In this document: positions 45,404 through 54,461 of the stretch, piece after piece
How positions within the stretch are numbered: position 1 is the first letter of the stretch
Layout: every line of letters begins with the position of its first letter
Source: G963663495 sp963663495
Lineage (GTDB): Bacteria; Bacteroidota; Rhodothermia; Rhodothermales; Bin80
DNA length: 64,000 nucleotides
Assembly: GCA_963663495.1 (NCBI GenBank)
Contig: OY760427.1
Location: forward strand, 3,224,001-3,288,000
Reading direction: 5' to 3'
Program-made: the position numbers and the translations under genes
The notes under the pieces: generated by a model
What the model was told of the DNA's origin: nothing
Databases searched by the model: none
What the model saw: the letters and a program-made list of their open reading frames with translations, nothing else

Positions 45404-45536
45404 GGTAAGGCCGCCTAGCTGCCCGACGCCGAATCGTCCAGATCGGGCAAGCCCACATGCTCTCCTCCTTCCAACCACACTGTACCCGCCAAAACCGCCA
45501 AAAAGCCCGCTACCCCGTACTTCACCGCACGCTTAC

Positions 45537-45544
45537 GAAAATAG
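45537..45544. repeat. 8-bp target duplication, right copy, of the 15.4-kb segment
   Basis: gaaaatag, identical to 30092-30099 on the far side of the segment. Confidence 0.93.
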
Positions 45545-45810
45545 GAGGTTATCGCGAGTTGCCTATATTTGAGGATCTGCAATTATTGAGTGTCCTGGGG
45601 AAGCGGGGAGGTTTTCACTTTTTGAATACGTCCGTCATCACATCTTCTCGCCGCTTCCTTCAGCACGGAGTGTTCCGGCAGCAGTTCAGGAATCTGCTAC
45701 TGTGGCTTGGCTATCGGATCGGTTTTGATCCGCGCATTCTTGCCCGCTGGTATACGCCATACGGTTCGGTGAAATCTGCCAGGTCCAACCTCATTTCCAG
45801 TAGACGGTAA
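45545..45810 (+). pseudogene. Glycosyltransferase (GT2, arsenosugar-type family) 3' half
   Basis: 88 codons completing the gene begun at 29652: GGYRELPIFEDLQLLSVLGK, then TSSRRFLQHGVFRQQFRNLL and a C-terminal LGYRIGFDPRILARWY. The ED pair in PIFEDLQL and the SSRR segment are typical of the family's acceptor/catalytic region. An open frame runs back into IS66-D end sequence, so a chimeric ORF starts at 45457, but no native start exists. Confidence 0.88.
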
Positions 45811-45814
45811 ACTC

Positions 45815-48800
45815 ATGACCGAACAGCGTCCATTAGATCTTGATGATATTCTGAATGCGTGGCGCCGCGAAGCTAAGGCCTCCGGCTATAGTGTGGAACG
45901 CGCCAAGGGCAGAGCTTTCGAAGATTTGTGCATCGTATACATGGAGCACGACCCAATACAGAGTACGTTGTTCGAGGCCCCAGTCCCCTACGCCGCCTGG
46001 GCGAGGGAGCACGGCAGGTCAGAGGCCGACCTGGGGATTGACCTCGTCGCGAAGGTACTTGACGGAGACGGGTGGTGCGCGATACAATGCAAGTTCTGGG
46101 CAGAAGGAAAGCGATTATCCAAGTCGTCAATCGATTCATTCGTGGCAGCGTCCGGGAGTGAAGAGTTCAGTCGTCGCATACTCATAGATACGGCGGAGGG
46201 ATGGAATCGGAATGCAGAGGCTATTGCTCGTACGCAAAGTGTCCCTGTTGTTAGGATAGGGATAGGCGAAATGCGGAAGAGCCCCATAAAGTGGGGGCGC
46301 TACGTCCGCCACGGCGTCGTAGAACGCCGTCCACGCAAGTCGCCTCGGCCCCACCAGGAGGAAGCAATTCTCAAAGCCGTTAATGGCTTGGCGGAGCCTG
46401 GCTCACGCGGGAAACTCATTATGGCATGCGGAACCGGAAAGACATTCACATCCCTCCGAATCGCCGAGAAATTAGGTGGTCCGGGCGGGCGTGTGCTCTA
46501 TTTGGTCCCCAGTCTGGCACTGATGTCCCAAACTGTGCGCGAATGGGCTGCGGATGCAACCATTCCACTACGATCATTCGCGGTTTGCTCTGACTCACAG
46601 GTTGGCGTACGAAGGTATCGCAACGACGACCGCATTGATATGGATGTGTTGGACTTGGCTTTCCCCGCGACCACAGAAGCAGTTCGATTTGCGAAGGAAG
46701 CCAGTCCGGTTGCAGAGGATAGACTGACGGTGGTATTTGCGACCTACCATTCCCTGCCGGTGATAGGAAAAGCCCAAAGAGTACACGGACTACCGGATTT
46801 TGATCTGACCATTTGTGACGAAGCGCACCGCACCGCCGGCGCCCGCCTGAAGGGGAAGGAAGAAAGTCATTTTGTTCAAATCCACAGCCAGGAGAATATC
46901 CGTGCGAACAGGAGGCTATATATGACGGCCACGCCGAAGGTCTACAAGTCTTCCGCGCGTGACAAGGCCGGCAAACTTGACGCCGAGCTCTGCTCCATGG
47001 AAGATAAGGCGATCTATGGCCCTGTCCTTTTCGAGCTGGGATTTGGCAGAGCTGTTGAAAATGGATTGTTGACAGATTACAAGGTTGTTGTGCTGACCGT
47101 GCCCGAAGATGCTGTACCAAATTGGTTGAGCACAACCTTGGCTGAAAGCGAACTCAAGCTGGAAACGGGTGCAAAGCTTTCCGGCTGCTGGCGCGCACTG
47201 GCGAAGGTAGATCAGGAAGAATACCCGGAAGACGACCAGCAGCCCATGCGGCGTGCAATCGCGTACTGCCGTGACATCAAGTCTTCGAAGCAGGTGGAAG
47301 ATCTTTTCGAATCCATTGCATCCTCCTACCGTCAGTCCCTGATCCAAGTGACATCCCAGTACATTCCGAATTATGGCGTGCGGGCTGCCCATGTAGATGG
47401 GCACTTTAATGCCCGGCGTCGCGGTGAACGCATTAGCTGGCTCGACTCGGTGCGCCCGGATGGCGGCGCATGTCATGTTCTGTCAAATGCTCGGTGCCTT
47501 GCCGAAGGAGTGGATGTCCCCGATCTGGATGCGATACTGTTCATGCATCCTCGCAAGAGCCAGATTGATGTCGTGCAGGCTGTCGGTCGCGTTATGCGCA
47601 GAGCCAGTGGGAAGAGGATGGGATATGTAATCCTACCGGTAGCCATTCCTGCAGGTACTGAACCGCAAGCTGCGCTGAACAACTCCAAGACCTTCCAGGT
47701 GGTCTGGCAAGTGCTCAATGCCATCCGTTCGCACGACGAACGCTTTGAGGCGCTATTAAACCTAATTGAGGAGGGGCAGGAGGTCAAGAATCTGAGCATA
47801 CTGGCGGTTTCCGATTGGCAGGCGCAGAGCAAACGTACTGGTGGGGGACCAAGTCCACAGCCAACGAACGGAAGCGCGGGCCATCAGACCGAACTGGAAT
47901 TTGATCTCCCAGCATCGGTGCGTGCCAAAATCGTTGATAAATGCGGTAATCGGAGGTACTGGGATGAGTGGGCGATTGACGTAGCAAAGATCGCTCAGCG
48001 TCATATCAATCGGATCAAAGCAATGGTCACAGCAGATGAGGCTGCAAAGGAAATCTTCGAGGAATTTGTCAAGGAATTACAAGATGACCTTAACGAGGGC
48101 GTCTCCTGGTCGGATGCCATCGAAATGCTTGCACAGCACATGGTTACTCGACCGGTTTTTGAAGCACTGCACGGGGATGCGCGATTTGTTAGTGAGAATC
48201 CTGTAAGCAAGGGCATGCAGCTGGTATTGGATGTCCTTAAGCCGGCCAATATTGAGACTGAGGCGGAAGGTCTGGAAGAGTTTTATGGTAGTGTAGCTCG
48301 CAGGGCAAGAGCGGCCAACACACTCATAGCTCGGCAGAAGATCATTACGGAGTTATACGACAAGTTCTTCCGCAATGCTTTCCCGACAACGGCGGCAAAG
48401 CTGGGGATCGTCTACACGCCGATTGAAATTGTTGATTTTATACTGCATTCGGTAGACGAGATTCTTCGGGAGGAGTTTGGGCAGTCACTGTCTTCTCCGG
48501 GCGTCCAGATTTTGGATCCGTTCACGGGTACGGGCACATTCGTCACCCGCATCATTCAGAACGGACTTATCCGGGCGCATGATCTTCCGCGCAAGTACCA
48601 ATCCGAGATCCACGCGAATGAGATCATGCTGCTCGCGTATTACATCGCAGCGGTGAATATTGAGTCTGCATACCATGCTCATATGGATGCCGGGGAGTAC
48701 TTGCAGTTTCCGGGTATCATCTTGACGGATACGTTTGAGATGCAGGAAAAGGACGATCTGATTGCCCAGATTTTGCCGGATAATTCAGAGCAGCGCAAGC

Positions 48801-50737
48801 GCCAGAAGGCTGCTCCGATTCAGGTGATCGTAGGCAACCCTCCATGGTCTGTGGGACAGCGTAGCGAAAATGATGCTGCCCAAAACCAGTCGTACCCTCA
48901 ATTAGACAAACGAATTGCCAATTCATTCGCACACTATTCTACTGCGACATCAAAGAACAGCCTGTACGACAGCTATATTCGGGCCATTCGCTGGGCTTCT
49001 GACCGCATTGGCGATAGCGGGGTAATCGGTTTTGTCACTAACGCCGGCTGGATTGATGGCAATGCGGCCGATGGCGTACGCAAATGTCTTGCCGACGAGT
49101 TTTCCAGTATTCATGTAGTACACTTACGAGGGAATCAGCGCACCCAAGGGGAACTATCCCGTAGAGAGGGAGGGAAGGTATTCGGCGCGGGCTCCCGCGC
49201 GGCTGTGGCGATAACGCTTCTCGTTCGCAATCCTGAGCGTTCCGGATGCAGGATCCTTTTCCACGATATTGGAGACTACTTGAATCGGGAGGAAAAGTTA
49301 GAAAGAATAACCTCGTTCCGCAGCACCAAGGGTATCCGTGAATTTGGAGGATGGTCTTCAATTATACCCAATGATCACCATGACTGGGTGAACCAGCGAG
49401 ATCCTGGTTTTGCAAATTTCATGGTCGTTGGAGACAAGTCTAGCGGCTCTTCCATTGGTACGAAAATTTTCAGGAATTACTCCCGTGGTATAGCATCGGC
49501 TCGCGACGCATGGTGCTACAACTATTCGCAAGCGGTTCTCCACAGCAATGTTGACGCGATGATCCGCTTTTACAACGAGGAAAGGGTTCGGCTGCGAAAT
49601 CAGATTACCGGTGGACGCAAGCTGTCAAAAAAGGCGGTTACGGACCTCGTGAATAATGATCCCAAACGTATAAGTTGGACCAGTGCCTTAAAAAATGACC
49701 TCCGGCGCAACAGAGTGCTCGGACTAAACGACGGTCGTATAACTTATTCGCAGTACCGTCCCTTCACGCGTCAGAGTCTATTCTTTGGCAGGCGCCTAAA
49801 TGAACGCGTTTACCAGATTCCGAAGCTCTTCCCACACGCCGATGCCCGAAATCGCCTGATTTGCGTGACAGGAAAGGGTGTGAGTGATAGTTTCTCCTGC
49901 CTAATGGTGAAGGATATACCCGATTTGGGTCTCGTAGCCAGCGGGCAGTGCTTTCCTCAATGGGTGTACAGCAAGCGGAAGGAAAGGGGGGCTGAGTTAT
50001 TCGTTTCCGACGACGACACTGATAACTACGGCTACAGTCGGGAACGCGCAATCAACGAAACAGCCGTCTCGGCATTCCAGCGCTCGCTCGGCCAAAAAAT
50101 GGGGGGGGGGGGGGGGGGGGGCATTTTGTGCGCCGATGACCTATTCTACTACATCTACGCGGTACTCCATGTCCCGGCATACAGGAGCCGATACGCCGCC
50201 AATCTAAAGAAGGAACTCCCCCGAATCCCGCCTCCGCAAACCATCGCGGATTTTCATACGCTTGCCAGTGCGGGCAGGGCTCTCGGTGACTTGCATGTCA
50301 ATTACGTTGATGCGAAGCCGTGGGTGATTGATTTCGAAAAGGGTGGCTGGCATCCTCCCGAAGGTATTGCATCCGAGGATTGGTTTCGTGTGAGAGATAA
50401 GCCAATGCGCCACGTAGGAAATGACCGCTCCCGTGTGAAATTCAACGAGCATATCGTGGTGAGCGGCATTCCAACTGATGCTTATGATTACATGATCAAC
50501 GGGAAACCCGCGATCAAGTGGGTTATGGAGCGGCAGCGAGTCTTCACACATAAGGACAGCGGCATTGTCAACGATGCAAACCGCTACGCACTGGAAACCA
50601 TGCACGACCCCTCTTATCCGCTCCAGCTAATGGCCAAGGTGATTCATATCAGCATGGAGACAAACAAGATCGTTGAGCAACTACCAGAGCCGGAATGGAA
50701 TCTCGGGGAGGATTGGCTGATCAGCGGTTTACGCTGA
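45815..50737 (+). CDS. Single-chain ISP-type (LlaGI-like) restriction-modification enzyme with a poly-G tract
   Basis: 1640 residues combining restriction, translocation and methylation. Mrr-like PD-(D/E)xK nuclease at the N-terminus (Asp76 in GIDLVAK, QCK 91-93); SF2 helicase with Walker A MACGTGKT (203-210), DEAH (335-338) and motif VI QAVGRVMRR (about 588); N6-adenine methyltransferase with ILDPFTGTGTF (about 900) and NPPW (about 1008); C-terminal coupler/target-recognition region. Length and order match Type ISP enzymes such as LlaGI. Residues 1430-1436 are seven glycines from a 21-base G run; slippage by one or two bases would cut off the last ~200 residues of the specificity region. The gene starts 4 bp after the split glycosyltransferase. 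Confidence 0.93.
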   Translation: MTEQRPLDLDDILNAWRREAKASGYSVERAKGRAFEDLCIVYMEHDPIQSTLFEAPVPYAAWAREHGRSEADLGIDLVAKVLDGDGWCAIQCKFWAEGKRLSKSSIDSFVAASGSEEFSRRILIDTAEGWNRNAEAIARTQSVPVVRIGIGEMRKSPIKWGRYVRHGVVERRPRKSPRPHQEEAILKAVNGLAEPGSRGKLIMACGTGKTFTSLRIAEKLGGPGGRVLYLVPSLALMSQTVREWAADATIPLRSFAVCSDSQVGVRRYRNDDRIDMDVLDLAFPATTEAVRFAKEASPVAEDRLTVVFATYHSLPVIGKAQRVHGLPDFDLTICDEAHRTAGARLKGKEESHFVQIHSQENIRANRRLYMTATPKVYKSSARDKAGKLDAELCSMEDKAIYGPVLFELGFGRAVENGLLTDYKVVVLTVPEDAVPNWLSTTLAESELKLETGAKLSGCWRALAKVDQEEYPEDDQQPMRRAIAYCRDIKSSKQVEDLFESIASSYRQSLIQVTSQYIPNYGVRAAHVDGHFNARRRGERISWLDSVRPDGGACHVLSNARCLAEGVDVPDLDAILFMHPRKSQIDVVQAVGRVMRRASGKRMGYVILPVAIPAGTEPQAALNNSKTFQVVWQVLNAIRSHDERFEALLNLIEEGQEVKNLSILAVSDWQAQSKRTGGGPSPQPTNGSAGHQTELEFDLPASVRAKIVDKCGNRRYWDEWAIDVAKIAQRHINRIKAMVTADEAAKEIFEEFVKELQDDLNEGVSWSDAIEMLAQHMVTRPVFEALHGDARFVSENPVSKGMQLVLDVLKPANIETEAEGLEEFYGSVARRARAANTLIARQKIITELYDKFFRNAFPTTAAKLGIVYTPIEIVDFILHSVDEILREEFGQSLSSPGVQILDPFTGTGTFVTRIIQNGLIRAHDLPRKYQSEIHANEIMLLAYYIAAVNIESAYHAHMDAGEYLQFPGIILTDTFEMQEKDDLIAQILPDNSEQRKRQKAAPIQVIVGNPPWSVGQRSENDAAQNQSYPQLDKRIANSFAHYSTATSKNSLYDSYIRAIRWASDRIGDSGVIGFVTNAGWIDGNAADGVRKCLADEFSSIHVVHLRGNQRTQGELSRREGGKVFGAGSRAAVAITLLVRNPERSGCRILFHDIGDYLNREEKLERITSFRSTKGIREFGGWSSIIPNDHHDWVNQRDPGFANFMVVGDKSSGSSIGTKIFRNYSRGIASARDAWCYNYSQAVLHSNVDAMIRFYNEERVRLRNQITGGRKLSKKAVTDLVNNDPKRISWTSALKNDLRRNRVLGLNDGRITYSQYRPFTRQSLFFGRRLNERVYQIPKLFPHADARNRLICVTGKGVSDSFSCLMVKDIPDLGLVASGQCFPQWVYSKRKERGAELFVSDDDTDNYGYSRERAINETAVSAFQRSLGQKMGGGGGGGILCADDLFYYIYAVLHVPAYRSRYAANLKKELPRIPPPQTIADFHTLASAGRALGDLHVNYVDAKPWVIDFEKGGWHPPEGIASEDWFRVRDKPMRHVGNDRSRVKFNEHIVVSGIPTDAYDYMINGKPAIKWVMERQRVFTHKDSGIVNDANRYALETMHDPSYPLQLMAKVIHISMETNKIVEQLPEPEWNLGEDWLISGLR
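50101..50121 (+). repeat. 21-base poly-G tract inside the ISP enzyme gene
   Basis: An uninterrupted run of 21 G, directly after a 6-A run. In the present length the gene frame is open to the normal end (phase ON). Runs this long are strongly slippage-prone and unusual in coding DNA that is not phase-variable; assembly error is also possible at such a run. Confidence 0.95.
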
Positions 50738-50740
50738 CTG
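50720..50740. terminator. Weak hairpin at the convergent end of the ISP gene and pilus operon
   Basis: tcagcg-gttta-cgctga stem-loop overlapping the ISP stop codon, between two convergent transcription units. No T-run follows, so a terminator role is only possible. Confidence 0.25.
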
Positions 50741-50815
50741 ATCAAGAAAGGTAATACAATGAATTGATGGAATGCAGATGCGCAACAGGTTGCAAGGGGG
50801 CTCGAGGAGATGCCA

Positions 50816-52003
50816 TCATGAGCAGGTCACTGTAACCATCATCACGCCAGTGTACATACCTGGCATGTGCGTGCCTTTTACCCCAGTTCTGGCCATACCG
50901 CCAAAGATATAGTAGACCTCGTGTTTTCCGGGTAAATTTAGGGAGTCCGAAGATCCTTGAATCGCGGAATACGATCCGGTACGGTCGGTGGATCTCGCCC
51001 ACTCAGGCGTGAAAGTAACCTTGTGTGAGGGGTTATTAGTGTTTTCCAGTTCGGCCGGCGAAATTAGCACAACGTTCAAAGCAGGCGATAGTCCACCAAG
51101 GTTCGCCGTGACGTGTGCAGTGGCCGTTTGCGGGGCATTGGCCATGGTTGCGGCAACCCCTTGCCTGCCTGAACCAATAGCATGTTCTCCCAGATCCAGC
51201 TCATCGTCAGCCGCTGTTATAATGCAGTACGGAGCAGGATCCGGCGGGCCATAAAATGAAATTGAGGCGGTGCTGAAAAGTCTGGCATCTAACGACTCAA
51301 ATATAAAATCTGTTGGATCAAGTCGATTAATTGCAACACATGTTCCGATGATATGAAGCTCAATAGTGACGGGCGACGCCGTCACCCAATCGCCTTCCAT
51401 GAGTCTAGGCAATCTAGTAAGGTTGGTGGTATACGATAGCATCCCGACATCCACCCGGATATCGGGATCAGATATATTGGTGGCATCAATTGGTTGTTTT
51501 GTATCACAACCGTGATTTGCAGGATTACAAGTCCACAGGGTACTGAATGACTCCTGTGGCCCCAAGATAATTTGGGATGTAACATCCGACTTCAAACCGG
51601 GAATACCGAAAAAATCGTATTCATCTGGCACTACAAAATCAACCGTATAACTTGCTATCCTCGGCATTGTAAACGTTACCGGGGCATTGGGAGGATACCC
51701 ATAGGTCGGGTCAGGATATCGTCCCAAGTCATCATTAAGAAAACCTCCTGCTAGGTTAATCTGGCACTTGGCTAGTGGTACGGGTCCTTGAGCATTGGTC
51801 CGAGTTGGTACTGCCAGCAATATTATGATGCCTGCGCTTAGAGAAACTGCATTCGCTCGTCCAATCTGGAGTGCACGCGGTACAACTAACCGTAGATTCA
51901 AAACCGAATATCTGGATCTAATGCTATCCCGAAGCAACACGTCCTCAAGAGCCTCCAACTGCGCGAAAACGCTCCAAGTACGTTCGCGCAGTATCAGTAT
52001 CAC
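50816..52003 (-). CDS. Large pilin-like exported protein, last gene of the pilus operon
   Basis: 395 residues at most; the frame overlaps the TPR gene by 59 nt, and the signal peptide (SLSAGIIILLAVPTRTNAQ) begins only near residue 54, so a later start is likely. The C-terminus GMYTGVMMVTVTCS matches the closing strand of the small DUF4402-like subunits upstream in the operon (TLGEYSGQIMLTLTCS, DTYVGNISVDVSCS). It is about twice the size of these subunits, with an additional N-terminal half containing a CNPANHGCD loop, so it could be a two-domain tip adhesin or base subunit. That role is inferred. Confidence 0.65.
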   Translation of the reverse strand: MILILRERTWSVFAQLEALEDVLLRDSIRSRYSVLNLRLVVPRALQIGRANAVSLSAGIIILLAVPTRTNAQGPVPLAKCQINLAGGFLNDDLGRYPDPTYGYPPNAPVTFTMPRIASYTVDFVVPDEYDFFGIPGLKSDVTSQIILGPQESFSTLWTCNPANHGCDTKQPIDATNISDPDIRVDVGMLSYTTNLTRLPRLMEGDWVTASPVTIELHIIGTCVAINRLDPTDFIFESLDARLFSTASISFYGPPDPAPYCIITAADDELDLGEHAIGSGRQGVAATMANAPQTATAHVTANLGGLSPALNVVLISPAELENTNNPSHKVTFTPEWARSTDRTGSYSAIQGSSDSLNLPGKHEVYYIFGGMARTGVKGTHMPGMYTGVMMVTVTCS

Positions 52004-53423
52004 CCGTCTGCCTGTGCAACGAAACCAAGAGCTGGTACAGCAACCTCAGGTCCTCAGAACTCAAGCTGTCCGAGAGGGTCTCGGCCCTATCCGCAGCTGC
52101 TAAAGCATCGGGAACGCTGTTGCGCAGCAACTGCGCCTGCTGAAGGGCTGCGCGAGCTGCTCCCTCCCACCCGGTTTGTTCGCTCTGTACCAAGTACACC
52201 AATGCAGAGCGCCGATCGCCTGTCCGAATCCTCTGCTGAGCAAAATTGAATGCCAATACACCGAAATCCTCCGTCACACGCTCGTCCAGCTCCAAACCGG
52301 CGCTATTGCTTAAAACACCACGCCAAAGAAGATGAAGCTCTGTTATAGCCTCCGCTTCCATTCCCAGTTCATAGCGAAGCAGTCCCGCACGGTGCTTCAC
52401 CTCCACAGAGGCAGACCTATTGCGTATTCTTCCGGCCAACCCGTCAACTCCTGGAAGAGCGGCAGTAGGATCGGAATCAATAAGCACAGTAAGGGAATCC
52501 CACTCGAAACGCGTATCAAGATTTCCATCGTCCCACAAGATCCACGCTTGCTCAGCATCCACAACTGCACGATTATCCGCACTGACCATCCAATTCTCGC
52601 TCATTTCGAGCAGCTCCAATGCAGGTGCACTCAGCCGGGCCTCTGAGTAGGCCCGCGACCCCCTCAGATAGTAATTCCAAACCAGCGTGGAATCAACCGT
52701 CAGCTCACTTTCAATACCAAGTTCAGCATCGTCTTCGGCAACACCAGCAGCCCGGCGCCACAGCTCTCCGGCCATGCCCCACGCAGACCTGGTATCCAGT
52801 GCTTCCTGCATGCTTGCCAATTGAGCAACATAGTCATGCCGATCCCGGTGCATGGCCACCAACTGGCGAAGCACATCAATAGCCTCAGCGAGTTGTCCGG
52901 TCTCGCCCAGACGCGTCCCCCGAATCTCATATACTCGTGCCAGCCAGTATCTTGCCTCGCCGTCCCAAGGATTTATGTCCAACGCACTCCTGAGGTGCTG
53001 CTGAGCAACAGCGAGAAGAGAATCAGCGGCAACTCCGGGAGCTGAAGAAGCCTCCTGCAATGCAACTGCCCCTTCATTGAAGGCAATGACGGCAGCGTCC
53101 TGCGTAGCCTGCGAAACCGTGTCAATACCTGTCGGTGCAACGTTAGCGTCAACTGGATTCAGCATACTATCTACAGCAATCACAATCGTCTCAGCCTTCT
53201 GTCTGCGACTTGTTGCAAGCTCCTCATCCCGCGCTTCAATTATAGCTCGTAAGGCCATATCAAAAGCATTTCGCGCCAACGTACTATCTACCCCGGGCAA
53301 AGGGGGAAGCTGCATTGGAGACTCGGACCGCTCTGCCTGGACGGCTTCGGGAGCGACCACATCTTGCACGGATGCACATTTTACCATCAGCAGTCCCAGC
53401 ATGAGAGCGGCAGCACACCTCAT
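51945..53423 (-). CDS. Exported TPR protein of the pilus/ExbBD operon
   Basis: 492 residues. The N-terminus MRCAAALMLGLLMVKCASVQ is a signal sequence with a Cys at the right place for a lipoprotein, though Lys before the Cys is not a standard lipobox. The body is helical with TPR-like stretches (AEAIDVLRQLVAMHRDRHDY, GEARYWLARVYEIRG, ALDINPWDG). Overlaps the TonB-position gene by 4 nt. TPR lipoproteins often scaffold envelope machines; here it would act between the ExbBD complex and the outer membrane usher. The role is inferred from position. Confidence 0.7.
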   Translation of the reverse strand: MRCAAALMLGLLMVKCASVQDVVAPEAVQAERSESPMQLPPLPGVDSTLARNAFDMALRAIIEARDEELATSRRQKAETIVIAVDSMLNPVDANVAPTGIDTVSQATQDAAVIAFNEGAVALQEASSAPGVAADSLLAVAQQHLRSALDINPWDGEARYWLARVYEIRGTRLGETGQLAEAIDVLRQLVAMHRDRHDYVAQLASMQEALDTRSAWGMAGELWRRAAGVAEDDAELGIESELTVDSTLVWNYYLRGSRAYSEARLSAPALELLEMSENWMVSADNRAVVDAEQAWILWDDGNLDTRFEWDSLTVLIDSDPTAALPGVDGLAGRIRNRSASVEVKHRAGLLRYELGMEAEAITELHLLWRGVLSNSAGLELDERVTEDFGVLAFNFAQQRIRTGDRRSALVYLVQSEQTGWEGAARAALQQAQLLRNSVPDALAAADRAETLSDSLSSEDLRLLYQLLVSLHRQTGDTDTARTYLERFRAVGGS

Positions 53424-54433
53424 AGCTTCACCCTTTCAATTTCCCACCACGCCAGAAATATTTCATAGTAGTGGGGTAGGGTCTCGGATTGCACAGGCAT
53501 CTCTTCAGTCAGGATAGATGTCAACTCATCGCCGGTACGAAACACCTCCCCCTCTCTGAACAACTGGGGCAGTCCCTCAAAGGAGGAATCAACGAAATAG
53601 AACACGCGGTCAGAATGCAATATAGCGACATGCAGTTCTTGCAGGCCCTTCATCGCTACAAACATTTCGTGCCCAAGACCATCAACCTCCAAACGGACTA
53701 CCGTTGATAGGTCGGTCTCGCTTGTTCCCATCAACTGAGTTATTCTGGAAGGCAATGCAGTCTGTCTGGACTTCAGAAACGGAGCAAACGCCCCTGTGAA
53801 TCCCGTCCAATTATAATCACCCGCAGATACAAACCCAGACTCAATCACCGTCGCCGCAGTGATGCTCCGCTCTTGCCGCGCGTCAATAGCATCTACAGCG
53901 TCTATACCCACGGGTGCCAAACGCGGACGGACGTCGACTACCACAGCGTCTGCAGCCTCAACTTGTCCGAACTTGGGATCAGCATCACGCTGAAAGCCAA
54001 TATTTCTCTGCACTCTATTTCTCTGCACTCTGGTGGGCCGTGGTGACGTTAGCTGATCCGCAGTGCCCGGGACCACGGTCTCTGACACGGCCGTTATCGC
54101 CTGCTGCTCCCTGCTACGCCGACGCATGGGGCTTTCTTCCAGCAATGCAGCCAATCCAGATCCAGCTATGCCATCAAGCTGGATGGTAGCTCGTTCTACG
54201 CTCAAGATCAAAGCAGATTCCGGCACATCGTCTATCTCCGGTGCATCAGGGACAGCGCTGGTCGCAGGAATATAGAACCGCTCAAATTCTAGTGTCCGGC
54301 GAGGCACATTTGCTGCCCCGATGTCAAAGCTTCCGGCCAGTACAATAGCACCGGCAAACACGCTAACGCTGACACCTGCTCCGAGCACCCGCGCCTTAAT
54401 GCCCTGTCTCCGATCCGGTCTTCGATACATCAA
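53420..54433 (-). CDS. Single-span envelope protein in TonB position
   Basis: 337 residues. One N-terminal transmembrane segment (about residues 14-36, VLGAGVSVSVFAGAIVLAGS) followed by a long periplasmic part that is proline/charge-rich and low complexity to about residue 200 and then a compact C-terminal domain (VVRLEVDGLGHEMFVAMKGL, RVFYFVDSSFEGLPQLF). This topology is that of TonB/TolA-like linkers, and the gene follows exbB-exbD-exbD as tonB does, but I see no canonical TonB C-terminal motif. A perfect 15-bp duplication (54001-54030) encodes VQRNRVQRN in the linker. Function is proposed from topology and context only. Confidence 0.6.
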   Translation of the reverse strand: MMYRRPDRRQGIKARVLGAGVSVSVFAGAIVLAGSFDIGAANVPRRTLEFERFYIPATSAVPDAPEIDDVPESALILSVERATIQLDGIAGSGLAALLEESPMRRRSREQQAITAVSETVVPGTADQLTSPRPTRVQRNRVQRNIGFQRDADPKFGQVEAADAVVVDVRPRLAPVGIDAVDAIDARQERSITAATVIESGFVSAGDYNWTGFTGAFAPFLKSRQTALPSRITQLMGTSETDLSTVVRLEVDGLGHEMFVAMKGLQELHVAILHSDRVFYFVDSSFEGLPQLFREGEVFRTGDELTSILTEEMPVQSETLPHYYEIFLAWWEIERVKL

Positions 54434-54461
54434 TTCATGCGATTGTAATCATTGCACTTCA

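Larger units (their letters stand above)
30100..45536. mobile_element. 15.4-kb IS66-bounded composite segment carrying a TIR/NTPase/HEPN cargo
   Basis: Left boundary: an IS66 left end (gtgagcgtgcggtgaactgc) at 30100. Right boundary: an IS66 right end (gtacttcaccgcacgcttac) at 45536. Both IS copies are in the + orientation. The segment is flanked by a perfect 8-bp duplication and splits the glycosyltransferase gene. Order inside: IS66-E left remnant with IS66-C inserted in it, E tnpA tail, IS1380 remnant, TnpB gene, TIR protein, small ORF, ParA-like NTPase, HEPN-like protein, truncated IS66-B, IS66-D carrying IS1380. It is either a compound transposon that moved as a unit or an IS66 insertion later enlarged by recombination between IS copies. 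Confidence 0.85.
41119..45536 (+). mobile_element. IS66 element D, interrupted by an IS1380 element
   Basis: Left end gtaagcgtgcggtgaactac at 41119, right end (inverted gtaagcgtgcggtgaagtac) at 45536. Removing the 1900-bp IS1380 and one 5-bp duplication leaves 2513 bp, three more than copy C (one extra Lys codon in tnpC). Its own flanks do not match (gaaaaaac left, gaaaatag right), while its right flank matches the left flank of element E 15 kb away. Confidence 0.92.

Noticed and set aside
53420..54433. Bona fide TonB
   Set aside because: Topology and position fit, but no canonical TonB C-terminal motif is visible, so only a position-based description was given.
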